A DNA stretch of 64,000 nucleotides from NCBI RefSeq assembly GCF_008711325.1, contig NZ_VXDB01000001.1:124001-188000 (forward strand), written 5' to 3'. Below, piece by piece: positions 37,857-47,248 of the stretch (positions are counted from its first letter, which is position 1; each line of letters opens with the position of its first letter). Below the pieces are notes generated by a model. It had not been told where the DNA came from and did no database searches. It saw nothing but the letters and a program-made list of their open reading frames with translations. The translations under genes were made by a program, and so were the position numbers. Source of the stretch: Roseibium sediminis. GTDB lineage: Bacteria; Pseudomonadota; Alphaproteobacteria; Rhizobiales; Stappiaceae.

Positions 37857-38888
37857 GTGAATCTGAAGCAGCTTTCAAAGCGACTTAACCTTTCCCAGAC
37901 CACCGTCAGCAGAGCCCTGAACGGTTATCCGGAAGTGAGCGCCAAAACACGGCAACGCGTCATCGAGATGGCCCGGGAACTGGGGTATGCCCCCAATCAG
38001 CAAGCCCGCCGACTGGCCACCGGAAAGACAATGGCCATTGGGCATGTGCTGCCGCGTTCACCGAACGAAATGCTCAATCCGATCTTCATGGAGTTTATCG
38101 CAGGCGCCGGTCTTGTCTACGCAAAATACGGCTATGACATGATGATCAGCGTTGTCCCCAACGACAACGAGGAAGCCATCTATCAGGAGATCGCAGCGCG
38201 AAAAAAAGTGGACGGCATCATTGTCCACGCTCCGCGCAAGGACGAGCAGCGGCACAAGCTCCTGAAGAAACTTGGCATCCCCTTCCTCATGCACGGCCGC
38301 ATTACCGGCGCCGAGGATGAAACCTCGTGGGTAGACATCAACAATCGGCAGGCCTTTGAACGCGCGACCCGTTTTCTTCTGGATCTTGGCCATCGGCGGA
38401 TCGGGTTCCTGAACGGCAACGAGGAAATGGACTTTGCGATCCGCCGCCGCGAAGGATACGTCAACGCCCTTCAAAACGCGGGCTGCCCCGTCGATCCCGA
38501 CCTGATGCACAGCAGCGAAATGACGGAACCGCTGGGAACCCAGTTCGCGATAAATCTCTTGCGCAGCTCAAACCCGCCAACCGCGTTTCTGACGTCCTCG
38601 ATCACTCTGGCGATCGGCGCCGAGTCTGCAGCAACATCCCATGGGCTGGAAGTTGGCAAGGACATCTCGATCGTCACGCATGACGACGTCATATCCTTCC
38701 TGCCGAACAGCGGGGAGTATCCTCACTTTACCTGTATTCGCTCGTCAGTCGGCGAGGCTGGACAACGCGCAGCACAATTGCTCATCAAGGACCTGATTGA
38801 TCAGGGTGACCCGGATCACCGGGTCACGCATCTGATGGAAGCGGATCTGATTCTGGGCCGCTCGACAGGCCCGGCCCCTCAGGGTTGA
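37857..38888 (+). CDS. aglR: LacI-family regulator of the alpha-glucoside operon
   Basis: 343 residues: N-terminal LacI helix-turn-helix and hinge (LKQLSKRLNLSQTTVSRALNGYPEVS, about 3-28, then NQQARRLATGKT) and a periplasmic-binding-protein-like sensor domain. GTG start with AGGGAG seven bases upstream. Divergent from aglE, with two matching operator-like palindromes in the shared 244-bp region. Confidence 0.87.
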   Translation: MNLKQLSKRLNLSQTTVSRALNGYPEVSAKTRQRVIEMARELGYAPNQQARRLATGKTMAIGHVLPRSPNEMLNPIFMEFIAGAGLVYAKYGYDMMISVVPNDNEEAIYQEIAARKKVDGIIVHAPRKDEQRHKLLKKLGIPFLMHGRITGAEDETSWVDINNRQAFERATRFLLDLGHRRIGFLNGNEEMDFAIRRREGYVNALQNAGCPVDPDLMHSSEMTEPLGTQFAINLLRSSNPPTAFLTSSITLAIGAESAATSHGLEVGKDISIVTHDDVISFLPNSGEYPHFTCIRSSVGEAGQRAAQLLIKDLIDQGDPDHRVTHLMEADLILGRSTGPAPQG

Positions 38889-38944
38889 ACCATCCCACAC
38901 CTGACGCCCTCAGCATGGAACCTCGCCCAAGGTCTTACCGACCG

Positions 38945-39616
38945 TCAAACGCTGAGGAGTTTTGCCTGCCGGAACCGCTCAACAAGCACTTTGCGCGCTG
39001 AATGGCGATATCCCGCAGCCAGCTTTGCCGCCCGCTGGGCATCACCGGAGTAAACCGCAGCCAGAACCGTCTCCATTTCAGACACGGAGCAATCAGGCTC
39101 CCTGGCGAACGTCAGCAACGTCATTCTCCCGCGATGAAGTTGATCGATAAGGGTTTGCGCAACGTGCTCCAACCTGCCGTTGCCCCGCATCTGAAAAAGC
39201 TTCATGCGCAGTCGGTTATCCGCCTCAAGCCAGCTTTCGAAGTCCCTCGCCAACTCCGCATCGGAGATCGGCGCCAGAAACGAATTCAGCTCCTCGATTT
39301 CGGCAAGCGTAATCCCCCTGGAAGCAAGCTGAAAACAGACTTCAGCCTCCAGACTTGCGAGTATCTCGTGCAGTTCCTCGATGTCATCGACCCCAAGGCT
39401 CTTTACCCGAGCCCCACGTCGCGGCACCAGATCCACCAGCCCTTCGGACTGAAGCCGGATCAAGGCCTCCCGAACCGGTGTCCTGCTCATTCCAAGCATG
39501 TCTGCGATTTCCGGCTCAGGCGCTTGAAAATCGGGGGACAGTTTACTCGTGAGAATATCTGTCTTTAGCCGATCATAAGCATCGACTACACGTTTTAGTT
39601 TTTGTTTTTGAGGCAT
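38945..39616 (-). CDS. GntR-family (FCD) transcriptional regulator
   Basis: 223 residues: winged helix-turn-helix (about 10-75, PEPEIADMLGMSRTPVREALIRLQSEGLV) and an FCD-type helical C-domain. It converges with aglR and is followed on its 5' side by almost 900 bp without a gene, so it has no obvious target in the window. No clear ribosome-binding site precedes the ATG; the N-terminus agrees with the family. Confidence 0.82.
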   Translation of the reverse strand: MPQKQKLKRVVDAYDRLKTDILTSKLSPDFQAPEPEIADMLGMSRTPVREALIRLQSEGLVDLVPRRGARVKSLGVDDIEELHEILASLEAEVCFQLASRGITLAEIEELNSFLAPISDAELARDFESWLEADNRLRMKLFQMRGNGRLEHVAQTLIDQLHRGRMTLLTFAREPDCSVSEMETVLAAVYSGDAQRAAKLAAGYRHSARKVLVERFRQAKLLSV

Positions 39617-40410
39617 TTCAATGCCGTTTCTTTCCCGGTTGTGCCTTTCGGCACATTTTCCCCTCGCTTGCCTGACGTCGTTTCTACCCCCGACTTACAG
39701 GCACAGCCAACTCCGATACCACCAACGCATTACAAAAAGCGGCGAAAACTTATTTGTGATTTAAATGACTTGGCAGACAACCCGGTGAAGGTCCACAAGA
39801 GCGGCTCCGCTCCTCATCTTCTTCACACAGCCCGCTGAAACACTCGTTTCCAGCGGACAAGATTGGCCAGATCCACCATGACTATGGCATAACCAAAAAT
39901 AGCAAAATAGACCCCTGGGTTGGGGTTTTACTACATATGGTTTAGATAACCTGACCCGGCTGTTCAGCCCCCAAGAATGATCCTGCCAGACCTTCCATTT
40001 CGCCCAAGCCTCGTGAAACACAAGCGAATTTTCAGTGTCATAGCTGTAATTACTTATTCAAATGATACAAACCACAAATCGGAGCGGCGGAAAAGAAACC
40101 GGCAGGCCCCCTTACTGTATTTCAAAATTAATACGTGTGTTGGTTCAAGCAATTTTCAAACACCGAAAAATGAATAGTTAACCAAGTTAACACATTCATA
40201 ATCAACTAACATTTCACTAAAGTATGCATTGTTAATATACAAAACTATTTCTATACATTGCGTTTTATATCTAGTTCGATTTATCGGCCTGACTCCGATA
40301 ATTTCACCGCTCCTGCGAGCCTTTCGAAGCCGGGTTATCAACAACAGGTACAAAGCACCTTGAGAAGCAGAGGGCCGTCACACCTCGCCGATCAAGTGGC
40401 CTCCTACAGC
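39617..40410. other. AT-rich gene-free region
   Basis: No supportable gene in about 800 bp. GC drops clearly from about 39720 to 40270. Visible structures: hairpin GAGCGG-CT-CCGCTC (39799-39812); a second stem (CCGCTGAAA/TTTCCAGCGG, one bulge) at about 39832-39856; and two GTTAAC palindromes three bases apart (40177-40191). It should include the promoter of the GntR gene at 38945-39616. It could be a degraded insertion site, but no transposase remnant is readable. Confidence 0.5.
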
Positions 40411-40448
40411 AAAACAAAAGGCCCCGGGATTGCTATCTCCCGAGGCCT
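40411..40448 (-). terminator. Terminator of the glycine-betaine ABC operon
   Basis: On the minus strand AGGCCTCGGGA pairs with TCCCGGGGCCT and is followed by TTTTGTTTT. It lies about 55 bp after the ATPase stop. Confidence 0.85.
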
Positions 40449-40503
40449 CTAGCTCATAATGTGACTAGACCAGACTGATTTGACGCCTTTTGATGAGGGC
40501 GCA

Positions 40504-41535
40504 CTAGTGCGCGACGGGTGTCACCATTGCTGAAATCGTGTCCTGAATGGTCAACACGCCGACAGGCGTTCCAGATCTATTGATGACACTCGCCTCGTTC
40601 ACACCTTCCGCAGCGAAAATCTTCGCGGCTTCTTCCAGCATGACATTGGCCGGAATTTGCGTGCCGGTATTCAGCGTCTTGGTCTGATCCATGACCGTCT
40701 CGACGCGGATCACCCGTCCCCTGTTCACCTCTTTTACAAAGTCGGCGATATAGGAATCCTCAGGTTTCAGCACGATCTGCTGGCCGGTCCCTTGCTGGAT
40801 TACGGCACCATCCCTCAAGATCGCAATCCGGTCACCGAGACGAAGTGCCTCATCAAGATCATGCGTAATGAAGACAATGGTCTTGTGGAGCTCTTCCTGC
40901 AAATCCAGAAGAACGGTCTGCATATCCATGCGGATAAGAGGATCCAGCGCTGAAAACGCTTCATCCATGAGCAGAATATCAGCGTCGTTCGTAAGCGCGC
41001 GAGCGAGCCCCACACGCTGCTGCATGCCACCGGAAAGCTGATTGGGATAGTGATCCTCAAAGCCCTCCAGACCAACACGCGCAATCCAGCGCGCGGCCCT
41101 CTCTTCGGCCTCCTTCATCGGAACGCCCTGAATCTCAAGCCCGTAGACGGTATTCTTCATCACGGTGCGATGCGGCAGCAAAGCAAATTTCTGGAACACC
41201 ATCGCTGTCTTGTGCCGCCGGAATTCGCGAAGCTCGGTTTGGGACATCTTGCAGACATCCTCATTGCCGTAGAGCACTTCGCCATCCGTCGGGTCAATCA
41301 AGCGGTTGATGTGCCGGATCAAGGTGGACTTTCCCGAGCCGGACAATCCCATCACAACCTGGATTTTCCCGCCCGGCATGGAGATATTGATGTTGTTCAG
41401 GCCGAGCACGTGGTTGTGCTTTTCGTTCAGCTCGGACTTGGACATTCCATCCTTGACGCGCTGGACCATCTCTTTGCCATTCGGACCAAAGATCTTGTAG
41501 AGCTCCTTGATCTCGATACCTGTTGCCTCAGCCAT
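40504..41535 (-). CDS. Glycine betaine/proline-type ABC transporter ATPase (ProV/OpuAA-like)
   Basis: 343 residues. Walker A GLSGSGKST, signature LSGGMQQR, Walker B ILLMDEAFSALD and H-loop FITHDLDEAL identify the quaternary-amine transporter ATPases. A short C-terminal CBS-like segment (about 275-340, PVGVLTIQDTISAM) may sense ionic strength. GGAGGT precedes the ATG, which overlaps the permease by 8 bp. Whether it transports choline, glycine betaine or proline betaine cannot be decided here. Confidence 0.88.
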   Translation of the reverse strand: MAEATGIEIKELYKIFGPNGKEMVQRVKDGMSKSELNEKHNHVLGLNNINISMPGGKIQVVMGLSGSGKSTLIRHINRLIDPTDGEVLYGNEDVCKMSQTELREFRRHKTAMVFQKFALLPHRTVMKNTVYGLEIQGVPMKEAEERAARWIARVGLEGFEDHYPNQLSGGMQQRVGLARALTNDADILLMDEAFSALDPLIRMDMQTVLLDLQEELHKTIVFITHDLDEALRLGDRIAILRDGAVIQQGTGQQIVLKPEDSYIADFVKEVNRGRVIRVETVMDQTKTLNTGTQIPANVMLEEAAKIFAAEGVNEASVINRSGTPVGVLTIQDTISAMVTPVAH

Positions 41536-42412
41536 GGACCACCTCCGAGTGTTTTTGCAGGCGCTTGCCGTAGGCTTGGGTTGCGCGGTCGAAGATGATC
41601 GCGATCGCTACAATGGCCAGACCGTTCATCACACCCATGGTGAAATACTGGTTGGCAATCGCGTTGACGACCGGCTGACCAAGTCCCTTAACACCGATCA
41701 GCGCTGCCACAACGACCATCGCAAGTGCCATCATGATTGTCTGGTTGATGCCGGCCATGATGGTGGGAAGCGCGAGCGGAAGCTGCACATTGACCAGCTT
41801 TTGCCAGCTGCTCGATCCAAAGGCATCTGCAGCTTCCAGCACATCTGGATCAACAAGGCGGATCCCCAGATTGGTCAGACGGATCATCGGAGGAATGGCA
41901 TAGACCACAATGGCGATCAGGCCGGGCACCTTGCCGAGGCCGAAAATCATCACCACCGGAATGAGATAAACAAAGCTTGGCATCGTCTGCATCAGATCAA
42001 GGATCGGATTGACGAACCCTTGCACACGATCAGAGCGCGCCATGAATATCCCGATTGGAATTCCAAGCACGATTGCCAGGAGGGTACACACGGTCACCAT
42101 CGCGATGGTGCGCATAGTGTCTTCCCACATCCCGAAGGTTCCGATCAGGCAAAGCGCAATAACAGATCCGATGGTGATCTTGATGTTTCGACTGAGAAGG
42201 AAAACGATCCCCACGAGGACCGCCAGCACGATAAACCACGGAGAGTCGATCAAGAGTCCTTCCAGAAAGATCAGGAAATCCTTCACCGGCTCCAGCATCA
42301 GCTCAAGCGTTTCGCCATATGTTCGTGTGAAGTCCTTGAACCCGCTGTCGACTGTCAGCCGGATGTCTCTCAAAGTGTCGCGACTAAGCGACGGAAATTC
42401 GGATAGATCCAT
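41528..42412 (-). CDS. Glycine betaine/proline-type ABC transporter permease (ProW-like)
   Basis: A 294-residue inner-membrane protein with about six to seven helices and an EAA-like loop (EAADAFGSSSWQKLVNVQLP) typical of ProW. GAGGTGA precedes the start at MDLSEFPSLS; an upstream in-frame ATG lies inside the intercistronic stem-loop region and is unlikely. Confidence 0.88.
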   Translation of the reverse strand: MDLSEFPSLSRDTLRDIRLTVDSGFKDFTRTYGETLELMLEPVKDFLIFLEGLLIDSPWFIVLAVLVGIVFLLSRNIKITIGSVIALCLIGTFGMWEDTMRTIAMVTVCTLLAIVLGIPIGIFMARSDRVQGFVNPILDLMQTMPSFVYLIPVVMIFGLGKVPGLIAIVVYAIPPMIRLTNLGIRLVDPDVLEAADAFGSSSWQKLVNVQLPLALPTIMAGINQTIMMALAMVVVAALIGVKGLGQPVVNAIANQYFTMGVMNGLAIVAIAIIFDRATQAYGKRLQKHSEVVHG

Positions 42413-42450
42413 CTTGTCACCTCGATGGTTTTCATGCGCCCCTATCGAGA

Positions 42451-42474
42451 AGCCCGCGCGTGATAGCGCGGGCT
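42451..42474 (-). promoter_or_regulatory. Intercistronic stem-loop between binding protein and permease genes
   Basis: Perfect nine-base stem AGCCCGCGC/GCGCGGGCT with a six-base loop, about 29 bases after the binding-protein stop and without a T-tract. Confidence 0.72.
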
Positions 42475-42502
42475 CCACATGCTTGAATTATTTTTTTTGG
42501 CC

Positions 42503-43495
42503 TCAGAGGGCCTTTTTGACCTTCTCGGCAACTTCCGGGGTCACCCACTGGCTCCATACGTCCTCGAAGTTTTCGAGGAAGAAGTAAGCACCATCTTCGT
42601 TGGTGGCCTGATTGTCGCTCATCCATGCCAGAACCTTGCCGGCCGTGCGGTTATCCCAAGAACGCCCCTTGACGTAATCCATGGCCACACCCGCCTTCTT
42701 GGCAAAGTCGTCGGTGACAACGGTGAAGACTTCAGACTTCACCCATGCATTCGGCTTCGGGCTCGGGCAGTCCTCGATAACGGTGCAAGAGTTCCAATGC
42801 TCGGCATCATGCGGTGCGCCCATGTCGAGCAGCGTCATGTCGTACTTGCCGAGAATAGATGTCGGAGCCCAGTAATAGCCGAGCCAGCCCTGGCCACGTT
42901 CGAAGGCACGAGCGATCGAACCGTCAAGACCAGCTGCAGAGCCCGGATCAACGAGGGCAAAACCTTTTTCCTCTGCGTTGAACGCACGGAACAGATTGCC
43001 AGTGGTGATACGGCAGTTCCAGCCTGTCGGGCAGGTGAACCATGCCCCCTTGCTGTCATCTTCAGCGCCCGGGAACAGCTCAGGATGCTTCAACGCATCT
43101 TCAACGGTCTTCAGATTGTGCTTCTCAGCCAGCTCGGTCGGCACCCAGAAGCCTTCCACGCCGCCTTCGTTCAGGATTTCTCCGCCAATGATCAGATCAC
43201 CGGCTGCGACAGACTTGTCGAGCGGCTCGCGCACCGCGTTGATCCAGAGCTCGGGAGCGATGTCCGGCTGTCCCTTTTCGTTCATGGACGTGAAGGTCGG
43301 CATTGTATCGCCGGTAACCAGATCGACCTTGCAGCCATATCCATTCTCGAGAATGATCTTGTCGATATGGGCGATGGCGCCAGCCGAAGCCCAGTTCATT
43401 TCGGCCATGGTTACGGTGCCGCACTCTTCTGCCATAGCGGAGGACGCCATCATCGTCATTGCACCAGCCGCTACGCCAAGCATCAGTTTTTTCAT
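42503..43495 (-). CDS. Glycine betaine/proline-type substrate-binding protein (ProX-like)
   Basis: A 330-residue periplasmic protein of the OpuAC/ProX family with a signal peptide (about 1-22, AMAEE). Several cysteines in pairs (TCPTGWNC, NSCTVIEDC) suggest disulfides. It is first in the operon and probably the most highly expressed gene given the following stem-loop. Ligand choice between betaine and choline is open. Confidence 0.86.
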   Translation of the reverse strand: MKKLMLGVAAGAMTMMASSAMAEECGTVTMAEMNWASAGAIAHIDKIILENGYGCKVDLVTGDTMPTFTSMNEKGQPDIAPELWINAVREPLDKSVAAGDLIIGGEILNEGGVEGFWVPTELAEKHNLKTVEDALKHPELFPGAEDDSKGAWFTCPTGWNCRITTGNLFRAFNAEEKGFALVDPGSAAGLDGSIARAFERGQGWLGYYWAPTSILGKYDMTLLDMGAPHDAEHWNSCTVIEDCPSPKPNAWVKSEVFTVVTDDFAKKAGVAMDYVKGRSWDNRTAGKVLAWMSDNQATNEDGAYFFLENFEDVWSQWVTPEVAEKVKKAL

Positions 43496-43978
43496 GTCTT
43501 CACTCCCATGGATCTGATAATTTACCTCAAGCTCCGAAAAGCTCGAGCTTCCGAATACAAAAGTATTCAGGAAATTCTCTTGTTACGGGGAAAGTAAGTT
43601 TGGCGCACACCTGAACAGATGTGAAACAGAGCGCTTGCTTGAGATATGTTTTCCATCCCGAAGGAGACTGCATATTCGCTCTTCTTACCCAACACACTTC
43701 TTTCCGGCAGAAGCTACCGGACAACGGAAACATGGCCGCATTAGGCAGCGACCAACTTCCGTTAATGCAGCAACAAGCATTGCATTAAGGTTGGAGAGTT
43801 ACAACAGGGCATTTGAAAATAATCGGGCTGCTATTTCAAATATTTTCAGAACAAGCAAGAAAACGACATTTTCTTTCCAGAATTCGCCCTTCCGCGCATT
43901 TTGATTACGTAAGCGCTTTCTTTTCCCAAATTGTTTGGGCGACAATACACTCATCTGGGTTGCAGTTTCGGCAATCCG
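43496..43978. other. Intergenic region upstream of the betaine operon
   Basis: 483 bp with no gene and an AT-rich middle (43800-43900). The betaine operon promoter on the minus strand is expected in the part near 43500-43600. Two perfect palindromes occur at 43539-43568. No clear terminator is visible for the LysR gene that ends at 43979. Confidence 0.5.
43539..43568. promoter_or_regulatory. Two adjacent palindromes upstream of the ProX-like gene
   Basis: AAGCTCGAGCTT (43539-43550) is a perfect 12-bp palindrome, and GAATAC-AAAA-GTATTC (43553-43568) has perfect six-base arms. They lie 44-73 bp before the ProX-like start, where an operator or leader hairpin would be expected. Confidence 0.4.
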
Positions 43979-44863
43979 CTAGTCATCGGACCTCCCCATG
44001 ATGGCGCTGCGAATGAGAGCCGCCAACGGCCCGGAACCGCCATTTCCGGGCTCCATGTAGACAATCTCCCGACACAGGGGGCTGCCTCCATCCAATAGAA
44101 CCAAAGTGAGCTCCGGGTGCTGCCTTGAGAGCGAACTCCACACCGGCAGAATTGATTGCCCGATCCCTTGCTCCACCATCATTGCAATCGTTTCGGGAGA
44201 GTCCAGTTCGCAAAGTATACGCCCCTCCCCTTGAAGATGGCGCAACAGTTTTGCGACCAGACTGCCGCCCCAGGACGAACGCTCGTAGACAATCCATGGA
44301 AGCCGCTTCAGAGCGTCTTCATCACGAGGCGACACACCGGGCGGCAACACTCTTGCAAATGACTGGCGTTCCACACTGTGCTGCCGGATCTTCTTGGGCA
44401 CATCGAAAGGGGGGGCCACAAGCAACGCCGCATCCAGCTGGCCTTCCTCCAGCCGGCGGTACAAGTCCAACGACGACCCCGGCCGCACAATGAGCTCGGC
44501 ATTTGGCGCTCGCATTTCCAAACACCTGAGAATGGCCGGGACATGGTCAAACAGCGTGGTCGAAATTGCCCCGAGCCGAAACGGACCACTCAATCCGCTC
44601 GGATCTGTGACGGACTTGAGCGCCGCCGCCTTGTCAGCAAGTTCACGGGCCAACGGCAAAAGTCTGCGACATTCGGCAGTTGGCGAGGCTGCGTGCGCCG
44701 ACCTGCTCAGGAGCGCGCACCCCAACTCCTCTTCAAGTACCCGTATTCTTTGGCTCACAGCAGCGGGTGAAAGGTTCTGCTGACGGGCAGCCGCCGCAAT
44801 GGATCCGGTCTCGACAACGGCAAGCAGACTGGAGAGAAATCGAATATCCAACACAATTTCCAA
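43979..44863 (-). CDS. LysR-family transcriptional regulator
   Basis: 294 residues: N-terminal helix-turn-helix (FLSSLLAVVETGSIAAAARQ, AAVSQRIRVLEEELG) and a LysR substrate-binding domain. It is divergent from the VOC/hydroxyacid dehydrogenase/isomerase genes and probably controls them. No ATG is available at the N-terminus; TTG at 44863 or GTG at 44854 are the candidates. Confidence 0.83.
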   Translation of the reverse strand: MEIVLDIRFLSSLLAVVETGSIAAAARQQNLSPAAVSQRIRVLEEELGCALLSRSAHAASPTAECRRLLPLARELADKAAALKSVTDPSGLSGPFRLGAISTTLFDHVPAILRCLEMRAPNAELIVRPGSSLDLYRRLEEGQLDAALLVAPPFDVPKKIRQHSVERQSFARVLPPGVSPRDEDALKRLPWIVYERSSWGGSLVAKLLRHLQGEGRILCELDSPETIAMMVEQGIGQSILPVWSSLSRQHPELTLVLLDGGSPLCREIVYMEPGNGGSGPLAALIRSAIMGRSDD

Positions 44864-44938
44864 TGCTGAGAGTGAAATAAAGAAACTAAAGCCTTCGATG
44901 GAAAAAGGCTACAAGGGCACAACAGTATGGAGACCCGC

Positions 44939-45352
44939 ATGAAGTCCGCATTTCATCTCGCCTATCACGTCACCGACCTTGATGAAGCTCGCAAGTTCTA
45001 TGGCGGCTTGCTCGGCTGTCGCGAAGGTCGCAGCACAGAGACCTGGGTCGATTTCGATTTCTTCGGTCACCAGATCTCGCTCCACAAGGGCACCCCATTT
45101 GCCACCACGAACACGGGAAAGGTCGGCGACCACATGGTGCCGATGCCCCATCTCGGTGTTGTGCTTGACATGGCAAGCTGGCGCGAACTGGCGGACCGAC
45201 TTGAGAAGTCCGGTCTTGAGTTCGTCATGCGTCCTACCATACGGTTTGAAGGACAACCCGGTGAACAGAGCACCATGTTCTTTCGAGACCCGTCCGGCAA
45301 TCCGATCGAGGTCAAGGGCTTCAAGGATGAAAGCGGTATATTTGCAACATGA
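44939..45352 (+). CDS. VOC/glyoxalase-family protein
   Basis: 137 residues of the vicinal-oxygen-chelate fold: FHLAYHVTDLDEARKFY at the start and FFRDPSGNPIEVKGF near the end, with metal-type H/E positions. The ATG at 44939 has GGAG six bases upstream; ATG at 44927 is an alternative adding four residues. It overlaps the next gene by 4 bp. Reaction unknown; many relatives are lyases or dioxygenases acting on small ketoacids or aromatics. Confidence 0.8.
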   Translation: MKSAFHLAYHVTDLDEARKFYGGLLGCREGRSTETWVDFDFFGHQISLHKGTPFATTNTGKVGDHMVPMPHLGVVLDMASWRELADRLEKSGLEFVMRPTIRFEGQPGEQSTMFFRDPSGNPIEVKGFKDESGIFAT

Positions 45353-46308
45353 CTTTGATTGAAAAACCTGTCGTCCCGTTTCTGTCAGAATCCGACCCCG
45401 GCGAGCGTCAGGCATGGCAAACGGCGCTACCGTCTGCCCTCGCCCCATTCGCGATTGTAAAGCCATTCGAGGATCTGACCGAGAACGAGAAGGCCAGCGC
45501 GCGCGTTGCAATCGTTGCCAATCCGGACCCGAAGAAGGTTGCCGAACTTGAAAACCTGGAGTGGGTGCAAAGCCTTTGGGCGGGCGTTGAGCGCCTCGCA
45601 GTAGATCTGCCAGCAGACGGGCCTGCCATAGTCCGCCTGACAGATCCGCAAATGGCGGAGACCATGTCCGAAGCCGTCCTGGCCTGGACGCTTTATCTTC
45701 ACCGCGACATGCCTGCCTACATGGCACAGCAAAGGCAGAAGCTTTGGCTGCCGCATGATCTGAAACTTCCTTCCGAGATGACTATCGGTGTGCTTGGTCT
45801 CGGCAAGCTTGGTCAGTCAGCTGCCACACGACTCTCAGCAAACGGGTATGTGGTCAATGGCTGGAGCCGATCAGAAAAAACAGTTCCAAATGTTGACTGC
45901 CATCATGGAGATGACGGCCTCAAGACGGTTCTTTCAAGGGCTGACATTCTGGTCGTCCTGATGCCCCTGACCGCTGCAACGAAGGGTCTGATCGGGCGAG
46001 ACGCACTTGCCTGCTGCAAGCCGGGGGTCAAGCTGATCAACTTTGCAAGAGGCCCGATTCTCCCGGAAACCTCGTTGCTGGAGGCTCTTGGAACCGATCA
46101 GGTGGCCCATGCCGTGCTGGACGTATTTGCAACGGAACCTCTGCCGACGGACAACCCCCTTTGGGAGCATCCCAACGTTACAGTCTTGCCGCACATTTCC
46201 GCTCCCACCATCACCGCCACTGCCTGTGCAATTGTTGCCAGCAATCTGGAGCGCTATTTCAGCAGCGGAAAAATACCGCAAAGTGTCGACAGAATACGGG
46301 GATACTAA
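45349..46308 (+). CDS. D-2-hydroxyacid dehydrogenase (glyoxylate/hydroxypyruvate reductase A-like)
   Basis: 319 residues. The cofactor loop is VLGLGKLG; the catalytic triad is arginine in NFARGP, glutamate in FATEPLP and histidine in LPHISAPT, as in GhrA-type reductases. It reduces a short 2-keto acid to a D-hydroxy acid using NAD(P)H; the exact substrate is not readable. Translationally coupled to the VOC gene. Confidence 0.86.
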   Translation: MTLIEKPVVPFLSESDPGERQAWQTALPSALAPFAIVKPFEDLTENEKASARVAIVANPDPKKVAELENLEWVQSLWAGVERLAVDLPADGPAIVRLTDPQMAETMSEAVLAWTLYLHRDMPAYMAQQRQKLWLPHDLKLPSEMTIGVLGLGKLGQSAATRLSANGYVVNGWSRSEKTVPNVDCHHGDDGLKTVLSRADILVVLMPLTAATKGLIGRDALACCKPGVKLINFARGPILPETSLLEALGTDQVAHAVLDVFATEPLPTDNPLWEHPNVTVLPHISAPTITATACAIVASNLERYFSSGKIPQSVDRIRGY

Positions 46309-46397
46309 AGACACCATCTGCGTCGAACGATTTTCGTCGCAAAACGGTCACGGGTCGGAGATAAATGCGGTCGTGAATCCTGCCAGAGGACACTGCA

Positions 46398-47216
46398 ATG
46401 ACCGACCTCCCGATACTGGGTGCCGCGCTTGAGCTCAAATCGCTGGAGCAGCACCGCGATCTCATGCTGGAACTGCCGAGGGATCTTGAGCTTCAGGATT
46501 TCGTGCATGTCGAGCTATTGACCACAGATCTGGAAGGCGTTGTCGCCAAGGCGAGACGCCTTCTGGATGGTCACGAAGGCAGACGCGGCATTCACGGCCC
46601 CTTTATGGGTTTCACGATGGATTCGCCAGATCCGGAAATCCGCGAAGTGGTGAAGAAGCGCCTGATGCAGGGCCTTCTGGCCTGCGAGGGCATTGGTGGC
46701 ACGCATATGGTGGTGCACAGCCCCTATACGACCTGGGACGCCAACAACCTTGAACATCATGACCAGGCAAGAGAACGGAAGATCGAGTATTGCCACCTCA
46801 CCATGGCAGACGCGGTGAGGCGTGCCGAAGACATCGGCTGCACCCTGGTTATCGAGAATATCGAGGACAAGGATCCACGTGACCGGCTCATCCTTGCCGA
46901 CAGTTTCAATTCGGATGCTGTCGCTGTTTCCCTTGATACAGGACACGCCCACTATGCGCATGGGTCGACCGGAGCTCCGCCGGTCGATTATTTCGTGAAA
47001 TTGGCAGGCAATCGGCTGCAGCACGTCCATCTTCAGGATGCAGACGGACACGCAGATCGGCACTGGACATTGGGCGAAGGCACAATCCGCTGGCATTCGG
47101 TTTTTGCCGCCTTGGCTAAGCTGACATCGCGCCCGCGCCTGATCATCGAACTCGACGATCCAGCAGGCATTCCGCAATCAATTGCGAACATGAAAGCGCT
47201 CGGGCTGGCCCAGTAA
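46398..47216 (+). CDS. Sugar phosphate isomerase/epimerase-like TIM-barrel protein
   Basis: A 272-residue xylose isomerase-like (AP endonuclease 2) barrel. Metal-ligand segments are seen as GGTHMVVHSPY, LVIENIEDKDP, LDTGHAHY, HVHLQDADGHADRH and LIIELDDP. AGAGGA precedes the ATG. It is 89 bp behind the hydroxyacid dehydrogenase on the same strand and probably in the same unit. Substrate unknown. Confidence 0.82.
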   Translation: MTDLPILGAALELKSLEQHRDLMLELPRDLELQDFVHVELLTTDLEGVVAKARRLLDGHEGRRGIHGPFMGFTMDSPDPEIREVVKKRLMQGLLACEGIGGTHMVVHSPYTTWDANNLEHHDQARERKIEYCHLTMADAVRRAEDIGCTLVIENIEDKDPRDRLILADSFNSDAVAVSLDTGHAHYAHGSTGAPPVDYFVKLAGNRLQHVHLQDADGHADRHWTLGEGTIRWHSVFAALAKLTSRPRLIIELDDPAGIPQSIANMKALGLAQ

Positions 47217-47248
47217 GGGCCAGCCGCGCCAATCCCAAACTTCCGGTT

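Noticed and set aside
40051-40180. Short open frame in the AT-rich gap (about 40 codons)
   Set aside because: No ribosome-binding site, no promoter-like pattern and no recognisable sequence; chance frames are expected in AT-rich DNA.
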